A stretch of DNA of 64,000 bases from Chamaelirium japonicum (lineage: Eukaryota; Streptophyta; Magnoliopsida; Liliales; Melanthiaceae): assembly GCA_947650365.1 (NCBI GenBank), contig OX393550.1, positions 98,011,424-98,075,423 on the forward strand, in the 5' to 3' direction. The position numbers and the translations under genes are program-made. Shown here in pieces: positions 42,131 through 53,937 of the stretch. Within the stretch, counting starts at the first letter, position 1. The number at the start of each line of letters is the position of its first letter. The notes under the pieces are model-generated. The model was not told the DNA's origin, made no database searches, and saw only the letters and a program-made list of their open reading frames with translations.

Positions 42131-45100
42131 ATGGCCTTTTATGATCAGTCTACCTGCGCTGCGCCCTCTAGCTTTGAGGGGGTTCTAGCGGCCACTCACC
42201 CCCCGAGAATTTCTCCTTTTCGGAGTGGCTCTCGTCCCGCCGGTCTGCCTGATACTCGACGATGCACCCACTGTGGCAAGACGAGACACACGATTGACTC
42301 CTGTTGGCTTCTCTATCCGGAAAAGCGTGCGAGTCCACCTCACCGTAATCGATCTGCGGCTGCCGTTGCTAGCACTACTATTCCTGCTCCGGCTTCTACC
42401 GTAGCTACTACGATGGATCGTCTTCAGCGTCTCGAGATGCGTCTTGAGCAGCTCCTTCTACAGCCTACTGCTGGTCTTTCCGGCCCCTCCGGTCTCTCTG
42501 CCACCTCGGGTACCTCTGCACCTTGGATTATGGACTCTGGGGCCTCTCACCACATGACACCTGACCACTCTATTCTTACTGCATGTTCTCCCGCCCACCG
42601 TATTCCTCCGATCCACACTGCGGATGGCTCTCTCCTAGCCATCTCACAGCTGGGTCCATCACTTCGGGCTTTCTCTCTTTACCATTTGTTCTACATGCTC
42701 CTCAGCTTCGCATGAACTTGATTTCTATTAGCTGCCTTTGTGATTCCGGTCTGACAGTTGCTTTCTCTTCCTTTTTTTGTGTTGTGCAGGATCCTCGCTC
42801 GGGACAGAGAATTGGTGCTGCTCGTAGGGTCGGTGGCCTATATCACCTGGAGTACCTTTATTTACCTCCTGTCTCTCCTCAGGTCGTCTGTAGTGCGGTT
42901 TCTTCTGATGCCGACCTATGGCACAGGAGGCTAGGTCATGTGTCTGAACCTCGGCTTAAAAGTCTTTTCCAATCTGGTGCTTTAGGCCGTGGTTCATTTT
43001 CTCGTCTTTCTTTTTGCTCGGGATGTCAGTTGGCTAAGCATTCTGCTAGCCCCTTTTCTACCCGTTTGTCGCAGTCTTGTAGTCCGTTTGATCTAGTGCA
43101 CTCAGATATCTGGGGTCCTGCACCTCTTCCTTCTATGAATGGCTATCTTTATTATGTTAGCTTTATTGATGATTATTCTCGTTTTACTTGGGTGTATCTC
43201 CTTCGTCAGCGTTCTGATCTTCCCGACATCTATCAGACCTTCACCACCATGGTTCATACTCAGTTTCATGCCCGTATTAAAACTTTTAGGTCCGATTGCG
43301 CTCGTGAATATCTCTCTTCTACCATGCGTTCTATCCTTCAGTCTCATGGGACTCTTTTTCAACAATCATGTCCTCATACTCATGAGCAGAACGGTGTTGC
43401 AGAACGAAAGCATCGTCATATTCTTGAGACAGCTCGTGCTCAGCTTATCTCCTCGTGCGTTCCTCGCACCTTCTGGGCGGAGGCCATTTTGACCTCTGTC
43501 AACCTTATTAACATCACCCCTTCCTCTGTCCTCGCCGGTGTTTCGCCTCATGAGCGTCTCTATGGCACGACTCCTGATTACAGCATGTTGCATACTTTTG
43601 GGTGAACATGTTTTGTCCTCCTTCCTTCTCATGAGCGTAACAAACTGTCAGCTAGGTCCACTAAGTGTGTTCTCTTGGGCATCAGTTCTGAGCACAAGGG
43701 GTATCGTTGCTATGACCCCCTAGATCGTCGTCTTCGCATCTCTCGACATGTCACTTTTGTTGAACATGTTCCTTACTACTCTCCTGCGTCTCAGGATCTC
43801 TCCTTTCTTGAGATGCCTCCTTCTCTTTCACCTTCCCCTCCTTTCTCTGCTCCTTCTCCTGCTCCTGCTCTTGAGTCTTTACCTCCTGCTCCCGTCGTCG
43901 TCCCTGCTACACGCTTGAGTCCTTCATCTCCTGCGGATCCCTCGTCTCCTATGTCTGGTTACCCTCCATCCGACATTCCCCCGATCCCGGCTTCATCTGT
44001 CAATGACTCCTCTGGTACTCCGTCCACTTCGAGCAGCCTACCTCTACCGGATGCGGATCCTCACAGTCCTCCTCGCTACCCCCAGCGCGAGCATCGCCCT
44101 CCTGACCGCTTTGGCTACTCCCCTGATCGCTTTGGCTTTGCAGCTGTCACTTCCTACTTGCCTCAGTTCGTTACCTACCTTACTGCCCTTCATACAGACA
44201 GAGAGCCTAGGTCTTATAGCGAGGCATTGCAGTACCCTGTGTGGCAGCAGGCTATGGCTGAGGAGTTTCAGGCTTTTGCGCAGACTCAGACCTGGGACAT
44301 TGTGCCTCTACCTCCTGGTATCGCGCCCATCAACTGTAAATGGGTCTTCAAGATCAAGCATCGCCCATATGGTTCTATTGACCGGTACAAAGCCCGTCTT
44401 GTTGCTCGCGGTTTCACTCAGGAGTATGGGATTGATTATGATGAGACGTTTGCTCCAGTAGCTCAGATGACCACTATTCGGACTCTTCTTGCTGTTGCTG
44501 CGGCTAAGGGTTGGCCCCTATTACAGATGGACGTGAAGAATGCTTTTCTTCACGGTGATCTCTCTGAGGTTGTCTATATGTAGCCTCCTCCGGGCCTCAG
44601 CACACCTCCTCAGCATGTATGTCGTCTTCGTCGAGCTATCTATGGCCTCAAACAGGCTCCTCGTGCCTGGTTTGAGCGTTTCCGTCGGGCGGTTATCGAA
44701 ATTGGCTTTGTAGAGAGTTTTCAAGACCATTCTATGTTTGTGCGGACTTCCCCCCATGGCCGGGCCATTCTCCTTCTCTATGTCGATGACATGATTCTTA
44801 CTGGTGATGACACCCGTGCCATAGCCTCCCTTCAGGAGCATCTTCGGAGCCAATTTCAGATGAAGGATCTGGGTCCTCTGCGTTATTTTCTTGGCCTGGA
44901 AGTTGCTAGGAGCTCTAGGGGGATTCTGCTTTCTCAGCAGAAGTACACAGCTGACATTCTTGCTCGGGCTGCACTATCTGATTGTCGTACAGTTGACACT
45001 CCTCTTGAACTTCATGTGAAACTCCGCCCTACTGACGGTGAGCCCCTCTCAGATCCTACCAGGTACCGCGAGATAGTTGGTCAGCTCGTCTATCTCTGCA

Positions 45101-45726
45101 TTACCAGACCGAATATTGCCCATGCTGTCAGTATTCTCAGCCAGTTTGTGGATGCCCCTCACTCTGTTCACTACGCTGCTCTTCTTCGGACTCTTAGGTA
45201 CCTTCGTGGCACTATTACTCGGTCGCTCTTCTTCTCGTCCTCCTCCTCTCTAGCTCTTCGTGCATACTCTGATGCCGACTGGGCAGGGGACCCGACTACT
45301 CGGCGCTCGACTACTGGTTACTGCCTTTTTCTTGGTGACTCTCTTATCTCCTGGAAGAGCAAGAAGCAGAAGGTGGTTTCTCTCTCTAGTACTGAGGCCG
45401 AGTTTCGTGCCATGGCCACTACTACAAAGGAGATCGTTCATCTCCGTCGTCTTCTTCGAGATCTCGGTGTTGATACCTCGGGTCCCACTGCTCTTCATTG
45501 TGACAACAAAAGTGCTATTCAAATTGTCAGTAATCCGGTGTTTCATGAGCGGACCAAGCACATTGAACTAGATTGCTATTTCTCCAGAGAGCAGTATGAG
45601 GCTGGGACCATCTCTTTGCCTTATGTCTCTTCGACGGAGCAGATTGCTGACTTATTTACGAAGTGTCATCCATCTCCTCGCTTCTGGTTTCTTATTCGCA
45701 AACTCTCAGTGGTTGACCCACCGTGA
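42131..45726 (+). pseudogene. Ty1/copia Gag-Pol polyprotein: knuckle, protease, integrase, RT, RNase H; one frameshift, two stops
   Basis: Order: CCHC knuckle CTHCGKTRHTIDSCW (~42263); protease WIMDSGASHHM (~42525); a -/+1 frameshift near 42640; GAG-pre-integrase DLWHRRLGHVSEPRL; integrase core with DIWGPAPLPSMNGYLYYVSF, DDYSRFTW and the RSD...E region (HEQNGVAERKHRHILE); a TGA at 43603-43605 in FG*TCF; RT with [35 protein letters not shown], a TAG at 44581-44583 replacing Gln, IYGLKQAPRAW and the catalytic LLYVDDMIL; RNase H with YSDADWAGD, SLSSTEAEF and LHCDNKSAIQ, ending before the polypurine tract. All blocks after 42640 share one frame. The short LTRs suggest an Ale/Retrofit-like lineage (tentative). 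Confidence 0.93.
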
Positions 45727-45739
45727 GTTTGAGGGGGGG
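45725..45739 (+). other. Polypurine tract of the copia element
   Basis: GAGTTTGAGGGGGGG directly before the 3' LTR, overlapping the pol stop codon region. Confidence 0.92.
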
Positions 45740-45895
45740 TGTTAGTATTATAGTCCCACCTCGGTTGTGGTAACACAATGATGTCCGTTCTCCCTCTATA
45801 TATAGAGAGCTGGTCTTATGTAATGTGTGGATAGAAAAGATAATACAAGGAGCTTTTCTCCCCAAACTATTCTCTCTGTTTCTGCCGTCGTAACA
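45740..45895 (+). mobile_element. 3' LTR (156 bp) of the young copia element
   Basis: One substitution relative to the 5' LTR over 156 bp. Followed by the target duplication AGATA (45896-45900), which matches 41309-41313 perfectly. Confidence 0.95.
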
Positions 45896-46002
45896 AGATA
45901 AACTCTCATCTCCCTTAGGTTTTTACTATAAAAGATGGGCGGATGGCACAGAAGAGGGAGTTGATAGTTCATTGTAAAACTTGTACAAGCACTTGTCATA
46001 CT

Positions 46003-46371
46003 GTGAAGAACCAAGACCTTTGGATACCCGCCGCCTCACAATACCGACTAAATTGTAAGTGGAGTCCAAGGCTGGTATATATAAAAGGCCCATCACCCGT
46101 TCTCATTACCGATGTGGGAATAACCCACGTGAGGCATGACCATCTTAACACCCCCCCTCATGCAGGACACGCATGGTAAGGGCACAATCGGGAGGAGCCC
46201 CCGGAGCAATTCTGACTCTAATAACATGTGAAGAACCTAGACCCTTGGATACCTGCTGCCTCACAAAAACGCCTTGTAAGGGCTGGTATATAAACGGCCC
46301 ATTACTTACTCCCATTACCGATATGGGACTAACCCGTATGAGGCCAAGCATGACCATCTCAACACATACAT
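46003..46371. repeat. 225-bp imperfect direct repeat (1.6 copies), LTR-like
   Basis: GTGAAGAACC starts both units at 46003 and 46228. Shared text includes TTGGATACC..GC.GCCTCACA, GGCTGGTATATA and CCGATRTGGGA.TAACCC. The TATA-like GGTATATAAA and the CACCCCCCCTCATG phrase recall retrotransposon LTR ends, but no boundaries could be fixed. Confidence 0.65.
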
Positions 46372-46904
46372 TGGCTAATAACAGAACACTACTCTACTAT
46401 GATCTCGAGTCTCTTCCTTTCCTCTTCCAGCCTCTCGTTCTGCTTCTTTTCTATTATCTAGAAGGACTTGGGGGCATCCATTCTTGGAGCCTCAATCCTT
46501 CAAGGAGTTCAACTCGAGATCCAAGCAACACGCCATCAACACCTTCTCGATCCGAGCATCAACAACTTGCATCTTCCACTAGCAGTAGAAAAGAAGAAAG
46601 GAAATACTTCCTCCCGCCATACCACTACACGGATCTTGTGGGTAGGGGTTTGCTCCAAAAAAACCTTACCCACACCTTGGCCAGGCACAAGCCCACGCGG
46701 TGACCGCGTCCAAGCTAGGCAAGTGCATAACGACCCTTCTAAAGAACCCATCGGTCCAGGTCATCGCGAGGGTGGTCCACTATGACACAAGGTGTCATAC
46801 TCCGCTCTTGCCATGAGGACAACAAGCGGGTGACATTTTCTTGCACAAGGACAAAAATATATACAATGATTCAGACTAAACAAGAATTGGAAATGATATT
46901 TTTG
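46372..46904. other. No gene seen; truncation partner of the secreted-protein gene copy
   Basis: Unassigned DNA containing CTACGGATCTTGTGGGTAGG-like unique text. Its right edge is where homology of the truncated gene copy stops. Possibly an old element that replaced the 3' part of that gene. Confidence 0.4.
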
Positions 46905-47048
46905 ATAAACTGCCGCATCACCCAACACAGCGTCAGCGCCACCATCGTACAAAGGCAGCTTGTCGGCGACCAAGAAGTACCCGACTGTGTCCTTCGTGGG
47001 CAGCAATAGCATGATCAAACTAAGCATGGCCACAGCTTTCTCTGCCAT
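46905..47048 (-). pseudogene. 5'-end copy of the secreted JIP60-like-domain gene, truncated
   Basis: On the minus strand the frame begins MAEKAVAMLSLIMLLLPT, a signal peptide like that of the intact gene at 54567 (MAEKAVAVLGSILLLLMG), then ADKLPLYDGGADAVLGDAAV, matching the region just before the conserved domain of the intact protein. It carries a deletion of ~13 codons inside the signal/propeptide region. Homology ends at about 46905, exactly before the conserved domain; the ORF continues into unrelated sequence to 46761. Upstream, homology to the intact gene's leader goes to 47104, is broken by a LINE, and resumes at 53200-53258. Not expected to give a working product. Confidence 0.8.
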
Positions 47049-47225
47049 TCTTTAAAGATCAAACCACTGTTTGATTGATATATGGCCGGTTTGATGATTA
47101 ATTAATTGAATCTTTGATGTTCCAACTTTGACGTTGTCGACTCCCCTGCTCTGTGCGAGTGCTTCCCCCCTTTTGGTCCCCCCTCCCCCCCCTCTCTCTC
47201 TCTTGGTCTCCCCCTCCCCCCCCCC

Positions 47226-47257
<32 letters not shown>

Positions 47258-47346
47258 GTCGTTCACTCCTCTACAGATTCCTGCTATTCTGGTTAACATC
47301 ATCTTTTCGACCTCCTTGCTTTTAGTCCCCACCCCCTGCAACCCCC

Positions 47347-48980
47347 ATGGAAGGAGACATAGAAGATCTCCTAAAGGCTTTCGGCGATAGCTCGATCCAT
47401 GAGGGAGAGCCCCTGCGGGAAGAGGATCTCCTTCGTACTGTTAAATGGAAATCATCCATAGTGGGTAGAGTCATTGCTGATGACCGATCTTTTCGCTTCT
47501 ACTCGCTCAAGAACACTCTCCTGAGGGCATGGGAAGATCTGGGGATTGTCGATGTTTTCAAATATCGAGAGCCTCTTTTCCTTATTGAAATGACATCCTC
47601 AGATGCAGTTGATAGAGTCCTCAGAGGAGGCCCTTGGTGCTATAATCGAGATTTACTACTCCTTCAGAAGGGGTCTCTAGGACTTAAACCCCAGGACTAC
47701 GTGTTTCCCACCTTTGATATCTGGATCCAAATCCACGATATCCCGTTCGACTGCCTCTCAGTGTAGAGTATCTCAAGGATGGTCCAAGGAATAGGCGACC
47801 TCAAACCCATTGATCCGATCCTAGCTAAGAAGTGTAGGGAGTTCGCCAGAGTCAGGATGACTCTTCCAGTGGATTTCGCAATCAAAGATAAGGTGAGGGC
47901 TCCCCTCCCCAACGGTGAGACCCTTGTGGCCAATCTCAAATATGAACGGTTTCCGCGCTTCTGTGTGTTGTGTGGGAAGCTGAGTCACGTAGCCTCTGAC
48001 TGCCCTCTGAAGAAAAAGGCGCTCCGGGCCATGGAGGAGACTATATCAGAAGACATCAAAGCCAGATTAGCGGCAAAACTTGTCCCTCGCCTCTCTGAAG
48101 CTAGAGGTCCGAATTGCCCCCTCAAGGCCGGTCCATCGTGTTTTTTTCAATGGTAATGGGTGCTCTGGTGACAAACTTGACCATGATGGGAAGAACCCTA
48201 CTTCCAGAAATTAGCGAGACGGTAGGGATGATGACATGGCACGTGCGCGCGTAACTAACGGGATCTCAAAGCAAAAGTTGAAAGGTATTAAATCCCGCAA
48301 TTATGGAGGCGGTAGCGATCGTGATCAAGAGGGTTTTCTTGTTGAAATTAATACCTCCAAAACCGTGGAATCTCGCATAGAAGGAGAGGCCGTGGAGCTA
48401 CAGGCTGGAACACTTAATGGCTCTGATCTCCCAGCTCAAATCCCTGCCTCTAATTCCGCTAACCAAGTAGGGGATATTTCTTTCCCTATTGGTAGCCCTT
48501 CCGAATATGTGTTAAATGGAATTGATATGAGACCTCTGAGTGGGCATCTAGACCTCTTGTCTTCCTTAAATAACATGCAGCTGCCTATCATTACTCACAT
48601 CTCCATCCCACCATCCATGGGGATGAGTAATCTATCGGTATATATGGAATGCGCAACTAGCATCAACAACGTGCAACCGAATCCGGGAGGAACTAATAAA
48701 CGTCGGGCCACCAAAACTCATTACAAGGTTTTCCCTTTTCCCCCATCGAATAATGACGGGTGGCTCATATTCCTTGTCTTTAGAGAAGCGGCCTCGACTT
48801 CATGATGGAGAAGGTTCTTATCTAGAGAGTCCTCCACTGGGGGCCAAGAAAGCAAAAATTACTGAGCACGAGAACAACACAGTGTCAATAGACTCTCACA
48901 TGTCTGGTATGATTACCCCTACCACCCCTTGTCTCTTTCTGCAAGGTGGCAACCCAGTTGCAAGGGTTGCCACTGGATAA
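47347..48980 (+). pseudogene. LINE ORF1, nucleic-acid-binding protein, broken
   Basis: ORF1 starts MEGDIEDLLKAFGDSS and has the DUF4283-like N-terminal fold seen in plant LINE ORF1 (WKSSIVGRVIADDRSF, FLIEMTSSDAVDRVLRGGPW). After a TAG at 47764-47766 the same frame continues with RMTLPVDFAIKDKVR and a CCHC knuckle CVLCGKLSHVASDC (~47960). The frame is lost near 48150 and picked up by a Ser/Asn-rich tail (48236-48805 and 48753-48980). It binds LINE RNA in working relatives. Confidence 0.82.
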
Positions 48981-51900
48981 ATGAGGATCATCTCCTGGAA
49001 TTGCAGAGGGATGGGGAGCCCTACTGTAATTCCAAACCTTAAAAACCTCCTCCGTATTTGTTTTGCAGATCTTCTCTTTTTATTTGAAACCAAAAGCTCC
49101 GGTGCACGCATGGAATCTGTCCAGACGACGTTGGGACTAGACTGGGTCTTTACCGTCCCGTGTTCTCCTTGGAGCGGCAGGCTAGCGCTCATGGGGAGAT
49201 GCAACACAAGCATTACTATTCTATCGTCTTCCCAATACATGATTGTCGCTCGGGTGAATGGAGGGAATATGGCATGTATCTACGGCAACCCCCATAGAGC
49301 TCAAAGAGATGCCGTATGGAGTAACATTATGGATTCTCTTTTGATTTTCAACGAACCCATGGTCTGTTTTGGGAATTTTAATGATCTGTTGAAAGATTTA
49401 GATAAGTATGGTGGAGCCACTCTAACTCTTTCTAATACTGCTCGACTCCGCAACTTTGTCAACACTCTCGATTTATTAGATTTGGGTTTCAAGGGACCCG
49501 CGTTCACTTGGGCCAACAATCAACAGATCCTCACCCACATCAGAGAGCGATTGGACCGTGTGTTTGCTAATCCAGAGTAGAAACTCATGTTTCCTTAGGC
49601 GGAAGTTAGACACCTCCCCCGTGTCTGCAGCGACCATTGCCCCATTCTTATCTCGATCTGGCCGGCGATGAAGAGGAGGAGATATACTTTCAAATTTGAG
49701 CAATTCTGGACTGATAGCCTCGAGTTCAAAGAGGTGGTTAGTAACTCATGGAATAGATCCAACCGGGCTTCTTCCATTGAAGATATCACCAAGAAAAATG
49801 AAGTAGTTAAAGCAGAGCTATCCAACTGGAACCAGAAGAAGTACAGAGATCTGCCTCGTCAAATCATTGACAACGATGAATCCTAGCTCGTATCACAACA
49901 ATCCCTCTAATGAAGACAGTCTCCGGCTTGAACGCCTTTATCAAAATAAGATTGAAAAACTTCTATCCAAGGAGGAGATCTATTGGAAGCAAAGATCAAA
50001 AGCACATTGAATTAAACATGGGGACCGTAACACCGGCTACTTTCATGTCACTGGGTCATAAACAAAGATGCTATTGGGGATTGTTTCTCTGATTATTTCA
50101 TAAAGCTCTTTTCCTCTTCCAATCCACCAAGTTGCAACCCAGAAGATTTTCTCATCCAACCGCTCATCACCCCGGAGGAACGTGAATCCTTATGTGCTAT
50201 TCCATCCAACGAAGAGATTGAGTTAGTTTTCAAGGGCATGGATAACATGAAAAGCCCGGGTCCAGATGGACTAAGTGCGGGCTATTATAAAAGCTGCTGG
50301 AGTATTATTGGAGAGGAAGTTACTATTGCTATTTAGAATTTCTTTAGAGGTATACCTCTTCCTCCCTCTCTTAATCAAACCCTTATTTCTCTTATCCCAA
50401 AGAAAGAGATTATTGAAACCCCAACGGATTTTAGGCCTATTAGCCTATGTAACGTTCAATATAAAGCCATCTCAAAGATCCTGAAATAATAGACTCAAAA
50501 TCCATCTCCATAAGTGTATCTCCCCCCACCAGAGTGCTTTTGTGCTAGGGAGAAATATTACTGACAATTCTGTTATTGTCCAAGAAGTAATCAACACCTT
50601 GAATCGCACATCGAGGCATAGAGGCTACATGGCACTGAAATTGGATCTAGCCAAAGCCTACGACAAACTTGAGTGGAGTTTTCTTATATCCATCATGAAA
50701 GGTTTTGGATTCCCTAGCTCTTTCTTTCATTGGATCTTCTGTTGTATCTCCACTCCTTCATTCTCGGTGCTCATCAATGAAGAAGCTCATGGCTATATTG
50801 AACCAAGGAGAGGCATCCGACAAGGTTGCCCTCTCTCGCCTTATCTATTCCTCTTTTGCACTGTGGTCCTCTCTAGACTTCTGCTTGGCCTTCTAAATCA
50901 GAGGAAAATACATGGGATTCGGCTGGACAGGGGAGGCGAAATTGTCACGCATCTCATGTATGCAGATGACTTGTTCATTTTTGGGCATGCAAATCAAGAA
51001 TAGGTGGTAGCCATTAAAGAAATTCTTGAGACCTTCTGTCTAGTCTCTGGACAAAAGGTAAATTATTTGAAATCCAATGTTCTGTTCAGCAAGAATATTC
51101 ATAGAACTACCCATAATCAACTGGCAAGAGCTTTGGGGGTGAACATTATGACAAATCAAGAAAAATATATGGGAAGTCCTCTTTTCATTTGGAGGTCTAA
51201 ATCCTTGACGTATAAGTTCATTGGGGACAGGTTTCAAGCCAAACTCAAAGGTTGGAAGTCGAAGTTGCTCTCTCACGCAGGCAGAACCACCCTCATCAAA
51301 TCTTCTCTGTCTTCTATCCCAACTTATTTTATGTCGACTATCGCCTTACCTAAACGTGTGACTGAATCTCTTAATGCATTAGTTAGGGACTTCTGGTGGG
51401 GCTTCGAGGGTGGGGGTCGCCATCGCTATATGAAGGCTTGGAGGTTTTTCCAACTTCCAAAGGAGGAAGGAGGCATTGGCATCAGGGATTTCGAGGCTAT
51501 CAATTGGGCTTTCCTCAAGAAACTGGCATGGAGATTTTTTCTAAACCCACATGCTTGGTGGACCAAAATTCTTGAGAAAAAATATCTGCACGGGGAAGAT
51601 TTTTGGAATCACAAAAGGCAACCGTATCACTCTTCGGTCTGGAACTGCTTGATCCAAAGTCGGGATTTCTTAAAAGGTGGTACTTGATGGCTTGTTCGTG
51701 ATGGGCACCATGTCCGGGTCACCTCCGACCCATGGATCCCAACTGTAGAGGGCTACCGCGTCTCCATCCAGCATCCGGTCTTAAGCAATGTAATTGGCGA
51801 CGCACGGTTTTCTGACTTTCGAGTGGTTGATCTATTTGATTTCTCAAATGGTGCTTGGAGAAATGATATCATGCAAGCCATGGGGTTTGACGACATGACC

Positions 51901-52836
51901 TGTAGCCACATCAGGCGATTAAACCTTGTACCGGAAGGTGAACCAGATATGTTAGGTTGGATCCCATTGAAGTCCGGGTCTTTTTTTGTGGGGTCTGCCT
52001 ACCGGCAAGTTGTGAAGCAGCTTAGGGGAGAGACGAATCCCGTCATCCACTGCAATCTCTTCTCTTGGTAACTAATTTGGAACATGAAGGGTCTTATGCC
52101 ATGGGTCCAGCTATTCATTTGGAGGCTTGTTATCTCAAGCCTTCCTACTCGAGCCAGACTATCTAATTTCATGCAACATATTTCTCCCCTTTGCATCTTT
52201 TGCAACATGGAACCAGAGTCGGATGCGCATTTGTTTCTTGATTGTCACCTCACTTGCAGGGTTTGGAATAAGGAGGGCTTCCTAACCCCTATTGGCGCTC
52301 AATCTGAGTGCTTGCAAAATAGATTGAGTACCATTTGGGACCAGCTCCCTTCAAATCAAGACAGGAGGTATCGAGCGGCCTACATTCTTTGGTCAATTTG
52401 GAAGGAACGCAACAATGCCATGTTTGAGGGCATTGTACCTAACTCGGGTCATATCGCTATGGTAACACATAACTTCACGAAGACCTTTGGTTGTAGCCCT
52501 ACTATTGAGGACAGAGATAGACTGGACGATAGCACCAAGCCGTCCTGGCAACGCCCTCCGGAGGGAGTCGTCAAGATCAATATTGATGCAGCAATTGGAA
52601 CGAACACGACTGCCTGCAGAAACATCGCTAGGAATGAGGATAGAGAACCTATCCGGGTGGCAGGTAAGGTCCTCCATCATTGTTCCCCATTGGAAGCTGG
52701 AACTGTACGTGGCTATGTTGGAAGGAATCAAGCTTGGTATTCAGATGGGAATCAACAACGTAATTCTAGAGAGGGATTGCCTCTCAGTAGTTATGCTCCT
52801 GTTGGAGGACACCCCTCCTCCCTGAAAAATCCATAA
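48981..52836 (+). pseudogene. LINE ORF2: endonuclease, RT, zinc-binding, RNase H; many lesions
   Basis: Endonuclease at 48981-49580 starts IISWNCRGMG and keeps YGNPH, but the catalytic GDFND motif reads GNFND. The 49600-50540 interval is broken by several stops and shifts. RT runs in one frame from 50542: KLDLAKAYDKLEWSF, GIRQGCPLSPYLF and the active-site MYADDLFIF. Stops sit at 51001-51003, 51685-51687 and 52069-52071. The zinc-binding domain LFIWRLVISSLPTRARL...CIFCNMEPESDAHLF lies at ~52100-52260. The RNase H start VVKINIDAAIGTN is at ~52570 and then degenerates. Length and order are those of plant L1 elements with a C-terminal RNase H. Confidence 0.88.
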
Positions 52837-53209
52837 TCTAATTATGGAATGCAGGAGACTCCCTTCTCGCTATGTTACATGTGTGCTTAGACATGTTTTC
52901 AGATAATGTAACCAAACAACGCATGCCTTATCCGCCCATGCGATGCATAGTAGTACCTGTTTTAGTTATCCCTTGCCATATGGGCACATCTCTCCTCTTT
53001 TTGAAGAGATTTTATGTAAGGATCTTGCAATTAATGATTATAATAATATAGTCCACCTATCCTTTCGCACTCTCTTCTATGCTACTTGGGCCTACTGGCT
53101 GTGGGAAACCCGTTGGGATTGGTACCTAGTGCCCGAGCTGTAGGGGGAGAGAAGAATGGATAGGTTGGTTTTGGATTGCAAAAAAAAAAAAAAAAAAATT
53201 GATTAATTA

Positions 53210-53258
53210 TAGAAGCTGTAGCCCCTTAAAATATTAGCCAAATACCATGCATGATTTT
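53210..53258 (-). promoter_or_regulatory. Displaced core promoter of the truncated secreted-protein gene copy
   Basis: AGAAGCTGTAGCCCCTTAAA and ATATTAGCCAAATACCATGC match the upstream region of the intact gene at 54622-54661. It holds the equivalent of that gene's TATA area, now 6.1 kb from its start codon because of the LINE. Confidence 0.72.
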
Positions 53259-53754
53259 TTTTTTTAAATTTCATGTGGCGGCCGGGTTATGGGTCACCGG
53301 TTCAACCAGTGGTTCAACCGTACAACATAACTAAATTAATTTATTATGATTAGATTTTAAAATAGTTAAAAAGTAATTTTTATTAGTATTTGTAAACAAA
53401 ATATAATATCGTCTAAAAATAATTAATTTCTAGCAAACACGCCGAGGAGACGCAGAGAACATGCAACAACAAAAAATAGGTTTGAAGACCCTTTTAACAA
53501 GCTGTGGTTCACTGAACCGTAGAACGAGTCACGTGAGTTGTCGGTTCAATCAGTGGGTTGGCGGTTTTGTCGAATTTAAGTCGGGTTTATGGTAATTCCG
53601 GTTCTTGTTCTTTACATTACGTACTTTTTTTTTGTCCCCCCAGTGATTGCTGCTGTAGATTTCGCTCGGACACCGCCACCATCAGGCGGTTTGGTGCAAG
53701 AGAAAGTGCGATATAAACCGAGAAGAAAAGAGCATGCGAGTTCGTTTAACACAA
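53259..53754. other. Possible TIR-element remnant, no gene
   Basis: GGTCACCGGTTCAACCAGTGGTTCAACC near 53292-53320 and TCGGTTCAATCAGTGGGTTGGCGG near 53540-53565 sit at either end of an AT-rich stretch. Such paired GGTTCAACC motifs are common in degenerate plant TIR elements, but I could not fix ends or a target duplication. Confidence 0.35.
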
Positions 53755-53893
53755 ATAAGCACACAAGCTGGATTGATTATTACATACAGATAGATAGACA
53801 GCTTACAGACAGATAGATAGACAGGTTCTGAAAGAGTAGTGACCAGCTTACAGACAGATAGATAGACAGGCACTGAGACACAGACACTGAGAC
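53755..53893. repeat. AGATAGATAGACAG simple repeat with 56-bp duplication
   Basis: AGCTTACAGACAGATAGATA occurs twice (53798 and 53846 regions), followed by (CACTGAGACA)n. It lies just after the stop of the minus-strand secreted-protein gene and would fall in its 3' UTR. Confidence 0.85.
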
Positions 53894-53937
53894 ACACCTC
53901 ACAATCTCAGTACATACATAGACTACATAGTAGTGGA

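Larger units (their letters stand above)
47105..53199 (+). mobile_element. Full-length-like L1-type LINE (6.1 kb) with 10-bp target duplication
   Basis: Bounded by TGATTAATTA at 47095-47104 and 53200-53209 and ending in a ~19-base poly(A) (53180-53198). Contains a CT-rich 5' region, ORF1, then ORF2 with endonuclease, RT, zinc-binding and RNase H domains. Many stops and frameshifts show that it is not young. It lies in the 5' leader/promoter of the truncated secreted-protein gene copy, in the opposite orientation. Confidence 0.9.
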
